Notes: generated by a model not told the origin, from the letters alone. Shown: positions 36,301 through 49,500, numbered from the stretch's first letter. The stretch is DNA of 64,000 bases from Climacteris rufus (GCA_013398175.1 VZRZ01007873.1:32339-96338); one strand, 5' to 3'. Made by a program: numbers and translations.

Positions 36301-39248
36301 TTTTCTATATGTTCTTGCTTTATCAAGCTTTAATCTTTAAATCAGACAAAATACTCCAAACACAATAGTTTCTGTAGGAGTTACATCTACTTGGCAGTTC
36401 TCAAGACTTATAATTTCTGTAATATTTAATATTTTCTAGCATTATAGCAATAGACCAATTCAGATTATTTGATTGCTGGTGGATATTTTTTTTGACAAGC
36501 AATTAATCACTGCCATATGACTGACTAGTCAATAAAAGCTATGTTAGGTATGGCTCCAACTCCCAAGTCAACCTCTGCCTGTTAAAAGTTAAGGACAATC
36601 AATCATGGATTATGGTTTAATATCACATAAAGTATCTGGTTGTTGTTGGGTGTTTACGTTTTGTTGTTTACTGTGTTTGTGAATATGGGCTATAAAGCAC
36701 ACACATATACTAATTTCAAGATAATTGGCTTATCAACATAAATTTAATAAGAATTAATTCTGTGATTTTGAAAATAAATAATTTGAATATTTTTTTCCTG
36801 GGGGATTCTGACCATAGCCTAATACCTTCGGCTTGTAGTCTATTTCTTCTAAAGAAATTCTGCTTTTGCTGTTTCTTTCTTGAACAAAAAAAAAACCCAA
36901 CACAAACACCACATGTGGATTTTTTCTCAGCCTATATTGACATATCTGTATTGACAGAGATATGTACTTTTATATATATCTCAATATTTTTGTTTCTCTA
37001 TAGCACTCAAGAAAGTAGTTCACTGTGACTTCTGGGTCAAACTTTAAATTAGGACATAAAACTAAACCTCTTGCATATGCTTATTTAGAACCAAAGGAAG
37101 GTGTCATAACTGAACCTTTTATCTCTCAGTATTGTTGCCACACCTGCTGCCCTAAAACTCATCTAACTCTTTTTTTTTATGTCTGGCTGCTATCTTTTGA
37201 TTTTTTTCTTTTTGCTTTTGTCTATAAGAGTATGAAATTGAATCTAAGCAGACAGCAACAATCAACTTCTCTGTTTCTGTCCCAGCTTATTTTCCCAGAA
37301 AAATGTAATGAAAGCATTGGCATGCATTTCTAACAAAATATCCTCCAATATTTCTGGTGGTCTGTGGATTTTTGTTTCTGCCCTGTGGATACCCTCTATA
37401 TTATGAACTTGAGCACTCACAGAGGGCACAGTGTAGTTAAAATGCTACCTTTGACATTTTTCTCAGTATGGAAGAATGATCCTATCACCTTCTAGAGCCA
37501 AAACTCTCCCGTAATGTCTGAGTATTACTTCAGTACTTTCCACAGATTTTAAGCTGTATTTTGAAATCTCATTGAGGATTAAAACTCAGAATATCCATAT
37601 ATCTATGAAGATGTGCGTACATTCATATGTTTTAAAAAGTAGACATGAAAACTGTAAGTTATTTTAAATGTTCTTCTATTTTCTTTAAAAGTATTCTTAT
37701 ATATATTTAAATAACAACTATAAGGACTTATAGTTTCTAGAGAACTTCTATAAACAACAGAAGTAATTCGTGATTAAAAATTTTATATTATAATATCTGA
37801 ATGGATTTACTTAAAAAATGTTTCATTTAAAACAACCATGGGAAATTGGTGTCTCATTTATATATTCCCAACAAAATGGTTTGATAGTTTTAATTTTGAT
37901 TCAATTTCTTATTTTATTTATCACTTTAGAAGATTAAAAATATCTGAGTGAAAGTCTTTTTTTTCTATCCAAAGTAAAATATTTTTCCTACTGTAAACAC
38001 TTGTTCAAAAAGATAAAACTCCTCAGTTCACATATCTGTAATGATAAGAGATAATCCTTTCCTCTCAAAGATGAAGATTGGGGGATGGGGAGAGGAGTGG
38101 AAAGAAAAAAAAAACAAAACACCAAAACCAAACTATTCAAGTGGGAAAGCATTATCCCCATTTTTCAGATGCAGAACTGAAGGATGTTTTCAGTTAGTTT
38201 GTCTACTGAGAGGTCTAGAGGATGAAATAAACTTGACATTTGAGAGATTGAGGGAAATTTCTTTATGTACTCTTCTGGAGTGGAAAGAATACTCTGAGGA
38301 TCCAGACAAATGCCTGTGAAAATGTAGCAGCAGGTTTCTCACTCTGTTTTTCTGTAATGAAAACAGAAGACAAAAAACTTGAATCTGCCTTTTAAAATGA
38401 ACTTATTAAATAATTATTAATTTCTTAAGCAATGTAAAAAAAAAAAAAACAAAACCCTGAACAAATCACCACTGTGCCATAGCAGAAACAAAAATGTGTT
38501 GCTTTATTGGGGTTTGGTTTTTTTTTCCCTTTTCTTTTCCTGCACTGACATATTTCATGCAATGATTCCCAAACTATTATTTTATCACCTTAATATTTCC
38601 TGTTAAAGAGCTGTCTTCTAGTTTTATAATGCTGTTGTTTCTATCTACCACTGCTTCACTATTTTTTTCTTTTCTGCTATTTCACATGCTATTACCTAGA
38701 AACTTGCCTATTCCAATGGAAATTTTCTTCCCTGCCTACTAGCCTAATATCTCCGTATAAACAAGAAATGGTCAACTAATCTTAAACAAAATTTTTGTTC
38801 TAATGCTTTTTGCTAATAAAAAATATTCCAATTTAAAATTAAATTGAAATTTAAAATCAGTTATTAAAATGAACTTCGGCAGAAGAGCCTTCATTGTCAG
38901 AAACACCTCAGCATCTGTTTGAGGAATTTTGTGTCTGTCAGGTGGCTGATAAGCACATGGATCATTATATCATACTTCTCCTAACTTTTACCACCTTAGC
39001 TTTTCCAGAATGGCAAATCTCAGTCTTGGAAATCATAATGAATCTGAGGCCTGTAGAAATCCAACTGTTTGAAAGTAATTTCAGTTAAATTTCCTCAGAG
39101 GAAGATAATCAATAAATTTCTAAAAGACGTTTAATAGAAAAGAAATTGGTAACTCCTGCTCCTGTATTAATTTTCATTATGAATTAGCTTTAAAATGCTT
39201 ATACTGTTCTTGCCACTGATTGAGGGTTTGACTATTAATCTTAGTAAA
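33326..39248. other. Long AT-rich spacer
   Basis: Nearly 6 kb with no recognised gene, CR1 or LTR. One CTCF-like motif is annotated at 35619. Open frames at 34556-34837, 36762-37028, 37025-37333 and 38041-38319 do not resemble known proteins. Confidence 0.55.
35619..35634 (+). promoter_or_regulatory. Candidate CTCF-binding motif
   Basis: CCAGTAGAGGGAGCAC differs from the vertebrate CTCF core CCASYAGRKGGC at a single position (A for C after GGG). It lies in otherwise AT-rich DNA, where such a GC-rich match is less expected by chance. Occupancy cannot be judged from sequence. Confidence 0.4.
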
Positions 39249-39331
39249 CATAGAATCATAGGATTGTTTGGCTTGGAAGGGACACTCAAGATCATTTAAT
39301 TCCACTCCCATCCCCTGACATGGGGAAGGAC
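39249..39331 (-). mobile_element. CR1 3'-end fragment (minus)
   Basis: CATAGAATCATAGGATTG is the antisense of the CR1 terminal 8-bp repeat, followed by GCTTGGAAGGGACACTCAAG and TTCCACTCCCATCCCCTGAC. It is a short, strongly 5'-truncated insertion that keeps its true 3' end. Confidence 0.92.
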
Positions 39332-40006
39332 ATATGACTGGATTTTTCTTTGCTTGTTCTGCACCTATCAGAGGATAACTAGAGAGCTGATGGATTTCTG
39401 CAGAGTTTTCCTTTTTTATTTTTATAGTCAGAGAACAACTGATCAAGGACCACTGTGGTTTTGGCAATCTGTCTCCCTCTCCATCTTTTCTAAATTATAA
39501 CAGTATTTTTGCAAGCTGGGCTTGATAACAAGCTTACGGAAATCAAAACAAGATTTTTCCACCATCTCATTAACTTCAACATACTTTGCTTTTGACTCTA
39601 AATTTAAGTTTCTCTCTAACTGAGGTTTAAATTTTATAGGCAGGAATCTCTATTTCCTTTAGGATACTGAACTAAAGTCTAATTAAAGATTTCAGTGCTA
39701 TTGCTTTGTTTAATAAAATCCTTTTATATTTTCTCATTCATCAAACCTGCTATATAATTATAAATGGTTCAGCAAGTCATATCCTAACCCCCTTGACATA
39801 TGGCATTCATACCATACTGACCTCTTGACATATATATGCAAAATTTTCCCAATATTTCCTTATCTAATTTTATCAACAGCAATATTGACCTGGTGTTCAT
39901 TAAATCCTATTTCTCAAAAAATTTACATCTTTTTTTTAAAGGACTTAAAAAAAAAAAAAAATGTAGAAGTTTAGTTATTTTAGAGTTTTCATTGAGTTGC
40001 TTTCTA
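39332..40006. other. AT-rich spacer
   Basis: Nothing recognised except a poly-A run at about 39946-39961. Confidence 0.55.
40001..40006. repeat. Target-site duplication, left copy
   Basis: GCTTTC, repeated exactly at 40345-40350 on the other side of the LTR. A 6-bp duplication is typical of class II (ERVK-like) integrations. Confidence 0.65.
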
Positions 40007-40344
40007 TTACCGCTTATTACGGCTTATCAGCCGCGGATGTAAGGAGACGCAGAACAGAGAAGACCGAGCCAGTGTTCGTGTTCAGAGCAAAGGGCGGAAG
40101 GGGGAGAACCCACCTTCGTTTAATTCTTATATACACTTTTAGAAATCACAGTTCATTGGAGAAAATTAACACTTCCGTCTTTAACTACAGTGGTTAAAAG
40201 AAATGTCCATCAAAGGATCTGTGTCCATGGGAAAGGAATGTAAAACAAGATAATTTTACAACAACATAGCTATGTTTACAGAATTCTCGTCCTTGAAAGC
40301 TATCTAGCACAGCTAGCTATCCTTAACAGTAAAAATGGGCAAGA
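40007..40344 (-). mobile_element. Solo LTR (minus), inverted homologue of 27786-28126
   Basis: On the minus strand it runs from TCTTGCCCATTTTTACTG to GCGGTAATA, with the TATA box at plus 40126-40133 (CTTATATA) and TTAAACGAAGGTGGGTT just downstream. Long blocks such as CATTCCTTTCCCATGGACAC are identical to the 27.8-kb copy. The R/U5 part differs most. Flanking GCTTTC repeats give a 338-bp element with a 6-bp target duplication. Its first bases (TC rather than TG) and its shortened end show terminal mutations. No internal ERV genes remain. Confidence 0.88.
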
Positions 40345-40350
40345 GCTTTC
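40345..40350. repeat. Target-site duplication, right copy
   Basis: GCTTTC, matching 40001-40006. Confidence 0.65.
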
Positions 40351-42359
40351 ATTCATGAATACTACACTTGTTATCTCTAATGCTTTCCTTGCTTCCTAAA
40401 CTTATCTTCTGATCTCTTAATGAACACTGCTTTGGGGTTTTTTTTGTTTGTTTTGTTTTTTTTTCCTTTTTTATTTATTGCCTTGGCAAGGATTCATTTA
40501 GGGAATTGTGTTACCACAGAGCATGATATCCAGAAATGAGAGCATGGACTTAGTAAATATGATCAAAAAATCCTTGATAAAACATTTATTTTGTACACAT
40601 GGGTTTTGCAAATACATAGAAACAATCAAACAGCATCAGCATCTATCTGTGTCTAAATTTATGGTATTGGATAAAGCACACTGTTAATATTTTTCTGGGC
40701 CAGATTTGTCCAACCTTAATTAGTGTAAATGTTCAATGTGAATAAGGTTTGCAAAATATATCTCAAGTGGATTATAGATCTACCTAACCTACAAGTGCTT
40801 TATCCCACCCACCAGTATTTCTCCCCTCTTTGCCTTCTCCTGTGTTTCTTTATAGAAACCTAGGCAGGCTACTAAGAGTCTACTGCACATCCACTGCACA
40901 ACATAATAGTGTCACAGAAGAAAATTGACAAGCTGGTGATTTATTTACTGCTTTTTATTTTCTTCAGTTGCTCTGCATTGCAAGTTTTGGGAAGAATGAT
41001 TCATATGCCAGACCCATACTCACCTTGCCTGATGTACTCAGCTCTTCTGGTGTTTCTCAGGACAGGATTTTTTCTTTGTTTCTTGTCCGCCCTTTTACTC
41101 TTGCAGTGACAAGATACAGTGGTTTTGTTTTGATTGATACCTGTGCAAGCATCTATGACTGTAGCTAATATTATTTGTCTTCTCTATGGGCCATAGACTG
41201 GTTTACATGGCTGAAAGAGATGATTGCCCAAATAGTTTTTCTCTCAAAGAAACATTGATGCACTTGTCTTTTTCATATATCTTGCTCTGGATGTAATTAT
41301 GACAAGTGTTCATTTTCACCTTCTCAGACTGGAGTCTGTTCCAAAACGGAAATCCTTATCAGTCTTGGGAAATCACACTTCTTTTTAAAAATAATTCTTA
41401 CAATCTGCAAATGGAGAGTTGAAGCTTTCAGGAACATATGTGTGTTTTTATACATTCTTGCTCTACTGAGTGAACATTGTTGACAGATCTGACAGCACTT
41501 TCTGAGAGATGCAGGAGTAGTAGTAAACAAGATGGCTGGGATGGGTGTATGTTGGTGGTTTTTAGTTATAATTATAATAATAAGGTATATCTCCTTATTT
41601 TTATATAATTCGGACTATTTTAGTGGAACAATGAGTTATTCTAAGTTAATGCTCATGCCATTTAGACACTATCTAGTGATAACAGCTGCCAAAAGGAAAT
41701 GGTCACAAATGCAGAACAGAATCTCTAAAGGTGTGATTTCCCTTGTTTCTGCATCTATGAGATACTTCTTATTTTCATTGGTCCTCAAGAATTGTGAAAA
41801 TTTTGTAATAATTATTTGATTTAAAAATAAATAAATTAGTCACATTTGTAAAATTAATTATGTTTAACTTTTTTCCCTCCTTACGTCAACTTTAGAAGAA
41901 ATCTTATCATTTTCCTATCTATATTGCAAAACTTTATTCCTGAGACTAATAGACTGAGCCATACATCCTAACCTGTAATCTCTCTCTCTCTCTCAAACAT
42001 GTAAACAAGCAAATAAATCAATAAGAATATTTTCTTTATCTAATCTAAACATCTTCAAGACCAATTTTTCAGCAGATCCTGATGATATTGCTTATTTTGA
42101 ATCCTAATGCAAGTATATCACAGGCCTCTTAAATATTCTTTGTATGCTATCTCTAGCATTGGATAATTTTGTAAAGTGAAAGTGGAATTTACATTCAGAA
42201 TATAATTGCTTAAACCCATCAGTGTGCCCAATAATAAGGCAAGTATGAGATCAATTTGACTTTTTTGTTTTCCTGAAAGGGAAAACTTTTGAACTCTTTG
42301 ATGATTTCCTTTTCTTTAGAATAGTAGTGTCATAGGTGCCACACAATTTTATTCTGTAT
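40351..42359. other. AT-rich spacer
   Basis: T/G-rich tract at about 40436-40470 and (CT)n at about 41981-41994. No gene recognised. Confidence 0.55.
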
Positions 42360-42675
42360 GACAGGAAAAATACTTTTAAATTACTTTGAGGGACTGAACT
42401 GGTTAGTGATTAAAATTATCCACTTCAGCGCCCAGGAGCAGAGGGCATGCACACCCATCACAGGAGGTTGCAGACATGTGTTGAACAAGATAAGGGAAGA
42501 GGCTGATAAGAGGCAAAATTCTGTGGTTTGTTTTTGGTTTCTTTTTTTGGTGTGGTTTTTTTTTGTTGTTGTTTGTTTGTTTGTTTGTTTTTTTATCATG
42601 TCAATGTTCTCCCTTACATGTTGGCTCAGCTGTGAAAGCTCCAATCCGGGAAAGTACTGGGACATTCACAGGTGG

Positions 42676-42705
42676 TCTGAAGGTGTCTGAAGGTATCTGA
42701 AGGTA
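42676..42705. repeat. Three tandem 10-mers
   Basis: TCTGAAGGTG, TCTGAAGGTA, TCTGAAGGTA, contiguous with one variable base. Confidence 0.95.
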
Positions 42706-42794
42706 TTCACCCTTTCTGATAGGCCAGAGTTGACTCAGCTGTGCTGACATGAGAGGCAGCTGTGGCATCCACACCATTGCATCATTCAGTGTGA

Positions 42795-42816
42795 AACTCC
42801 CCGCCCTAGGGGAGTT
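42795..42816. other. Perfect 8-bp hairpin
   Basis: AACTCCCC and GGGGAGTT pair exactly around the 6-base loop GCCCTA. It lies inside the unclassified interspersed block. A role is unknown. Confidence 0.85.
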
Positions 42817-42940
42817 ACCTGGGCATTCCCACCTGAACCTGAGATCATATAGCACATGGAACAGATGTTTTCTTGGCTTCTTCAAGCCTTGGTGGATCAA
42901 GACTGTGACCATCACTTTGATCAACAGACACTGAAATTGC

Positions 42941-43654
42941 AAAAAGCAAGTCTTGCTGTGGGATCAAATGGGTGATGACTATATACCTTTCTACTTTTAT
43001 TCCTTCTCTTATTTTTTTCTTATTTCTTTCTATCTCTTTCTACCTCACATTTACTGTTAAATTAGACTCTGTTCTATTGATTTTGCCATATGGTCTTTTT
43101 TGCACCTAATTTGGAGCAGAAACATTGCTCTAATAATTTTAATAACTGGATCTTAACAATGGCAAAATGGAAAATACCCCTCGAGGAGTATCTTAAGAGA
43201 TGAATACCGTTTTTAGTACTTTGGTTGATCTAGATTATATTAGTGTATGTCTATTACACATTGCAGAGGAAACTATGATGTTATCATGTAAATATATTTC
43301 CAACTAACAGGCACTGCAGTGGAATAATTCACAAGATTAGTTTTCAGTTTGATTGTTTAAGTCACGTCTACTTCATGTAAGTAAAATGGAATTTTTTAGT
43401 AAACAAACCAACAAACAAGGATGTGGAAATGAAATCACCTTTTTTTTTCCACTTCAGACAATATATTGTGGAGACTTATTAAATTTAGTCACTTATTAAA
43501 TTGGATAACTTAGTTAATGCCAAGTACTGCAATTTAGCAGCAATAATGTTTGTTGATTTGTAGTTATGTAATAATGTAAATGCACACAGAAACACACATT
43601 GACTCTCACACACAAAACTATATTAAAAAGTCAAAACAACAGAACATTTAGTGC
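42941..43654. other. AT-rich spacer
   Basis: No feature recognised. Confidence 0.55.
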
Positions 43655-44191
43655 TGTGTTGTCCCTATATGGAAGATATCTTCCCGCCCAGTTGCTTACT
43701 CCCCCACCTCCAGTGGAATGGGGGACAGAATCAGTAGAGCAAAAGTGAAAATAACTTGTACTTGAGATAAACACAGTTTAATAAGGGAAGGGAAAGAATA
43801 GGAAAACCCAACAAATTATTCAAAGATTAAAAACAAACTCTCCACCTCCCACCAGCACACTGATGCCCAGCTAATTTCCCAGCAACAGCTACCTTGGATA
43901 ACAACATCCCTTACACCTCCAGCTTTACTGCTCAGCAGGATGTCATGTGGTATGGAACATCTCTTTGATTAGTTGGAGTCTGCTGTCCCAGCTGTGTTCC
44001 CTGCTAACTCCCTGCATGCCCCCAGCCCACTCACTGTGGGCAGAGTGGGAAAAAGAAACCTTCATGCTGTGTAAGCACTCCTCAGCAACAGTTGTAACAC
44101 TGGTGCATGAACTCTGTTTTAGTCACAACTCCTAAACACACCCCCATATAGGCTCCTGTACAGAAAATTATTTTAATCCCACGTGGACCCA
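43655..44191 (-). mobile_element. Diverged ERV LTR (minus), related to the 8.4- and 11.6-kb copies
   Basis: On the plus strand, antisense blocks in family order: CTCCAGTGGAATGGGGGACA, AGCTTTACTGCTCAGCAGGA, TGTCATGTGGTATGGAACAT, TTTGATTAGTTGGAGTCTGC, GTGTAAGCACTCCTCAGCAA. The sense start is at about 44191 (TGGGTCCACG). The middle part (43790-43920) differs from the 8.4-kb copies, with a TGATGCCCAGCTAATTTCCC block, so this is probably a sister subfamily. There is no internal region and no clear target duplication. Confidence 0.82.
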
Positions 44192-46049
44192 GTAGAAAGC
44201 ATCTGCTGTCAATAATGTGTTCTCAATTTTGGATGACTAACATTTCAAGATATCTGCTCTTTGGTTGAAGAGGAAAGGCATATTTAATCTTGGTTATGAT
44301 TGCAAACATTATTAAAAAGCATGTGTTTTATTTTCTTGTTTGGAACATGACATCTACTCACCTTAGCACAGTGGTATTAACCATGTGCTCAAAATTAGTA
44401 GACAGATCAGCCACAGTAGAAAGACACAGTATTTACGCTGGGACAGGGACAGGATTGCTGGGACATGAGCTGGTTTGAGCTTGTTTAGCTGTAAATACCA
44501 TTTTCTAGCAGTCAAATAAGTGTTTTCTATATTTGTTTTAGTTTAATTTTAGTTAGATTTTATTAGAAGAAATTTTTTACTTTGAAGAAAAAAATATTTG
44601 TTCTCTGTCAGCCTATGACTCCAGAATAAAATGTGGAGTGGACGAATGGAAATATTGAGAAAACATCAAAGGTCCCAGGCTAAAGAAGTTCAACCTGGTG
44701 TTGTTTGGGTAAAACCAGTTTTAGAAATGAGAGAGTAAACGAACTGAATTATTTAGAAACAATTAAATGATGTGTACTCTTTTCAGATAAGATGAAAATA
44801 AAGTAGTCTCAAAACTGAGAAGGAAGAAATACCCCTGTCTTTCTGATGGAGAGGAGGAAGAAGCTCCTACCATGAACATCTCCTGTCAAAGACTACAGGA
44901 TTCTGCTGACTGACTATATCACTCTAACCAAAATCAATAGCCGTATGACTTAGAGGAAAACTGGGAATTTGAGCATAACATCAGGGAAGTGGTACATAGT
45001 ATGAAGGTTGTCTTCTATAGAAGAGTTTGTTATTAATGAACTAATAATTTTGACAATTAAACTACTACCATTTTAATCAATAATAAAGTTTTCCTTCCCT
45101 AATAAAATGTGTTTCACCTGCCTACATGAGAGCTTTGGGCACAAGAAATTGCATAAGTGTCCATGTTAGAAATATGGCTAAAAATCAGCACTTTACTGCA
45201 GCATTCAGCTGTCTACACTAAAAAATATATACTGGTTTCTTTTTTCTTTTTTTTGGGGTTTTTTTTTTTTTTTTTGTAATTTCATTTATTGAATAACTTC
45301 ATTTTCTGTAGGTTTGGGGGCTTTTTAAGAAACTTTCAAAAAACATCATCCTGTACTCTGCTCCTAGAAATTTGACAGCAGTTTCTTTTTTTGGGAAGAG
45401 TCTCCTTTGAGTGTGAAATTAAAGCTAGATTCTGGCAGAGAAGTCATTCCATGAATGTCACAACAGACAATGCCTAGTTTCTTTTGGATTAGTGTTCTTG
45501 GAATGATTGAATTGTCAGGGTTATATTGAGAAGTGATGCTATCAGCATGAAGAAAATATCTCCTGAGAGTTTTGTTGACAACAGGCATTCATTTGGCAGA
45601 GTAAGTGCATCAGTAATAATATCTGTTCTTTACCTGGCCATATACTTGCATTAAATATATAACAATGTATTTATATTTGAGGCCTCTGTAAGTCCATCAA
45701 CTTTCCTTGGAATGTTAACACGTTTACTAGGGAGGGGCCTTATTGATATGTTGTTTAAATGTAAACAGAGCTAAGATAATTCTCACAGGTTTCTATAAGG
45801 CTGTTGGCAACAAACAGGCATGATTCCTTTTGTTCAGTTCAGTTTATCCTAATGTTGTAATCTGAAAATGTGAAATAGAAACATGTTAAGATGTACAGCC
45901 TGCTCCTATCCAGGCTACTGTTTTACCTCCTGCAGATTACATCATTCTCCAGCTGAGTCAGACACTGACAAAAGAGATTTAAAATCTTTCTGTTTTCTCA
46001 GAGATTTGCTGAGAAACAGTAGTGCTTTGAAGCCACAGGTCTGTAGAAT
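44192..46049. other. AT-rich spacer
   Basis: Includes a T-rich run at about 45240-45277. No gene recognised. Confidence 0.55.
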
Positions 46050-46530
46050 AATTTAGGTGGTAGGGAACCTCAGAAGTTTTTCTAAGTCTGCTATAGACGG
46101 AGTAGTTGTAAGGTCAGACCAGGTTGTTCAGGGCTTTGTCCAGTCAGGTCATGAAAACTCCCAAGGACAATGACGGTATAACCTCTCCAGGCATCATCTT
46201 CCACCACTAGGCAGTCCTCAGGTGGAAATAACTTTCAGATCAGTCTGTCTTGTGCCTACGTAGGGCCTTTATCTCTCATCCTCCGCCTACACACTGCTCT
46301 GAAGGACCAGCCTCCACCTCTTTGATGAGAGGCCTTCCTGCTGTTAGGTTCCCCACAAATTTGTCTCTTCTCCAGGCTAACCAAGTCCTGCTCCCTCAGG
46401 CTTCCCTAACACAGCAGAGTGCTGTAGTCTCAAGCATCCCAGGAGCCTTCACCTGGATTTGTCTCAGTGTATATCAATGTCTTTCTTGCCTTGGGGGTAC
46501 ATTAAGATCTAACACAATGCTAAGGTCAGT
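46050..46530 (-). mobile_element. Old CR1 LINE fragment (minus)
   Basis: Antisense CR1 order is clear despite heavy divergence: CAGACCAGGTTGTTCAGGGC, ACTCCCAAGGACAATGACGG, TGTCTCTTCTCCAGGCTAAC, TCTTTCTTGCCTTGGGGGTA. The copy covers the 3' UTR and the end of the coding region. The 130-codon plus-strand frame at 46250-46642 is an antisense artefact of this element. Confidence 0.88.
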
Positions 46531-49500
46531 CTTTGTATACTTCCACATAACTATAACACAGTGCAGAAATGTTTTGCGACTTCAAAATTTTAAACAGTTT
46601 TGCCTATGCAAAAATTCACGCATTCAAAGTCACTGGTCTTGAATTAATTTTATTCTGAGATCCTGTTCACATCTAAATCTCAAAGTAAAATTTGGGAGAT
46701 GTAAGCCCCAGCAGATTAAACCCCTCTGCACAACAAATCTGATTTTTCAATAGCTGTAGAAAGCAATGGAGAATTTTTTTCATTCCTTCCTTAAAGTCTA
46801 CCAACTGTATTTCCAATATTTGACTTTCAAATTTTCAAATACCATCATTTACTTCCCCAAATTTCCTTTGCTAATAAAAGGGACAGGATACATTTTCTGA
46901 TTATATTTAACATCTTGTATTGGAGTACTTATCAACACAGGTAGCTTCTTTTAGTACATGGTTCATTTATTTGGTGTTACTAGCACACTGCAAATATATT
47001 AATCACCTGTGGTCAGTAATCACTGAGACTTCATTTGTTCGGTCATATTTTATTCACACATTTTTTTGTAACTATTCTTTAAACAGAAAAATGGAATAGA
47101 TTTTCTTTCTTCTTTTTTCCTCCCCCTTTCTCCTTGCATGCAGTATGTAGTGTGTGTGTGAGTATCATTCTATTACAAGTCAGAGAGTATTATATATGTA
47201 GGGTAAATATTTGTCTATATTTACACCTTTGGAAAGTTCAGTGCTTGAAAAATCCTTTGATAGGACTACAGAGTACTGTAAATGGACAATTAACAGAAAT
47301 CTTTAAGTGAGAATCCTGAGAAATCAGATTTATTGCCCCCAGAACATTTCAGTCATGATTAAATGAAAGAGATGAATTAGGAAAAAGAATACAGTTAAGC
47401 ATGTAGATGTATTTGCTGCAGCAACAACAAAGTCCTTTTAGAAGTGGACTAGGCATGCATAGGTTGCTGAATATGGACCTTTGCCTTTCACTGGAAGCTA
47501 AACACTGAGGTAAGGGACAACTGGCCTCCTTCTTGGTCTGTGTTTTCATCATTTAAATAACTGTATCAAAGCTTCAAATGCTTTATTAGAGCCAGGCATG
47601 AGAAAGTTATCTCTGTTGGAAGAATTTAATTTTTTCTGTGTGTTTGCTTCTGTTCCTAGCAGAAACAAAGTTATAAATTTTGAGGTGAATATAAAGCTTC
47701 AACTTACATTAACCCTTGCTCTTCTAAAATTAGTGGTAGATATACCCTATAGTGTTTTGAATCTTATATTTTCTATCAGAGGGAATTCTAGAACAGAGTT
47801 ATAACTCTTTTTATTTATGATTACAGGCTTGTAGGGCAAAGACTTTGAGAAGCTCTGGAGCAGACCACATAAACAGTTTAAATGAAAATATTTTTCAATT
47901 AGTTATTGCTAACAGTTATGGAGTAAAATTATGTAACTCTCTAGGGCTATGCAATACAGCAAACATCTTGATGTTTAGTCCAACTTAGCTTGATTTCTTC
48001 AGGGACTTCAGGATGTCTTACAGACATCTTTGATCTCAGGACACTCCATACAGATAATGACTTTCTTTCTCAGCCTTCAGATACATGCAGGGCTCAGCTT
48101 ACCATAATTGCAGTGGAGGTGTTTCAAAAATCAACCATTTATTTTCAAAGACAAGTTATACATATGCAAACATTAGTAGTTTTTGAATCTGTTATTTATT
48201 GTTATGCAATCAACTTTTTTGCATAGTTTATTGTTCAAGGTATTCTGTTCACAGAGACTGATCAGTCACATTAAAATACAAACTTGTCTCCTGTGTATTT
48301 AATGGTTTCAATCACTGACACTAAGCAAATTTTTGCATTGACAGTATTTTAGTTTAGGAAACAAATATGTGACTAATCCTGATTTTAGACAAGATTTGCA
48401 TAAAATTTTCTGTGGAAATCCTAAAGCTAAATAGGACTTATCCACAAGACTTCTGCTGAAGACTAAGTGAGATTGCCTTGGTAATCCAGGAGTCAAATTT
48501 TCTGAGTAAGCACATTGTGTATTTGCTGTGCAGTGAATGACAGACTCAAGACAGAAGATAATGTACCTCTGAGCCTTGGTAATGATGCAGGCATCACAGA
48601 GATGAAGAGATATAGAGATGAAGATGGGAATAGTGAGGTAACCTGAGAATCAGGTGAAAGATATGAAAAAATCCTTTTCCTGGAGAAATACACTGGTACT
48701 GAAATGTTCTGCTACCAAAATAAGGGCAACTGTAGAGAAACTAGATAAGCAAAGAATCCTAGAATCAAATTTGAATAAGTTTTTTGAGGCTGAAATTTTC
48801 TGAACTAACTCATTCAATCAAAACATCAGTAGATTTTTCTCTCGTAATCTACTTGAAGCAATCATGAGAAAAAATAGAAAACTATCTGTTTTTTGGATAA
48901 TAAAGATTTTTTCTGTCAGAGCCCTGAGTGGATAAAAAAGCTTTAGCTGACCTGACCAGCCTATAACTCTGTTTTTACATAATTCTTTGCAACATTTTCC
49001 CCAAGGTTGAGCAATTTGTGTTGAAAGTCAGCTATGACATAGTGCAGCCACGTGACCTTGGAGCAGACTTCTATAAATACAGAATATTTTCCATAAAAAC
49101 CATGAGAAGTTGAATGTCATATGCTGCCAGAGAACTGTCAAATGCTTCACCTGCACCCCTATGTGTGCAAATTCTACCTATTGATCTACACATTGTATTT
49201 AGGCTCAGTCCTTGCCTGAGCTACATTAGAGGTGTGCTGTGCTGGGCCTTATTTCTTGCTGATCTCAGCTATGCCATGCTGGTTTGAATTTCCAGCTTGG
49301 CCTCATGTCTCCATAGTCCCTATGAATTTACCTGGAGATTGCTGGGCATTCAGCTGACCCCAGCCAGCACAGAAATTTCTGTCCTGGTACTGAGGTTTTA
49401 TAACTTCAAAATGTCTTGAATCCTAAACTGAGCAAGCATCGAAGAGTGTTTCTCTCAGTCTGTGCAGGAAATACTTGGGCATTTTGGTGGGAGATGTTTT

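Larger units (their letters stand above)
42360..42940. mobile_element. Unclassified interspersed block, possibly ERV-derived
   Basis: A less AT-rich region split by a T/G-rich tract (42525-42595). The right part contains three tandem 10-mers TCTGAAGGT(G/A) at 42676-42705 and an 8-bp perfect hairpin at 42795-42816. After it come CACCTGAACCTGAGATCATA and GACTGTGACCATCACTTTGA, which resemble sequence I associate with avian LTR elements. I cannot place the ends or name the family. The 113-codon minus frame (42601-42942) does not match a known protein. Confidence 0.45.

Noticed and set aside
46250..46642. 130-codon plus-strand frame
   Set aside because: It is the antisense of an old CR1 fragment.
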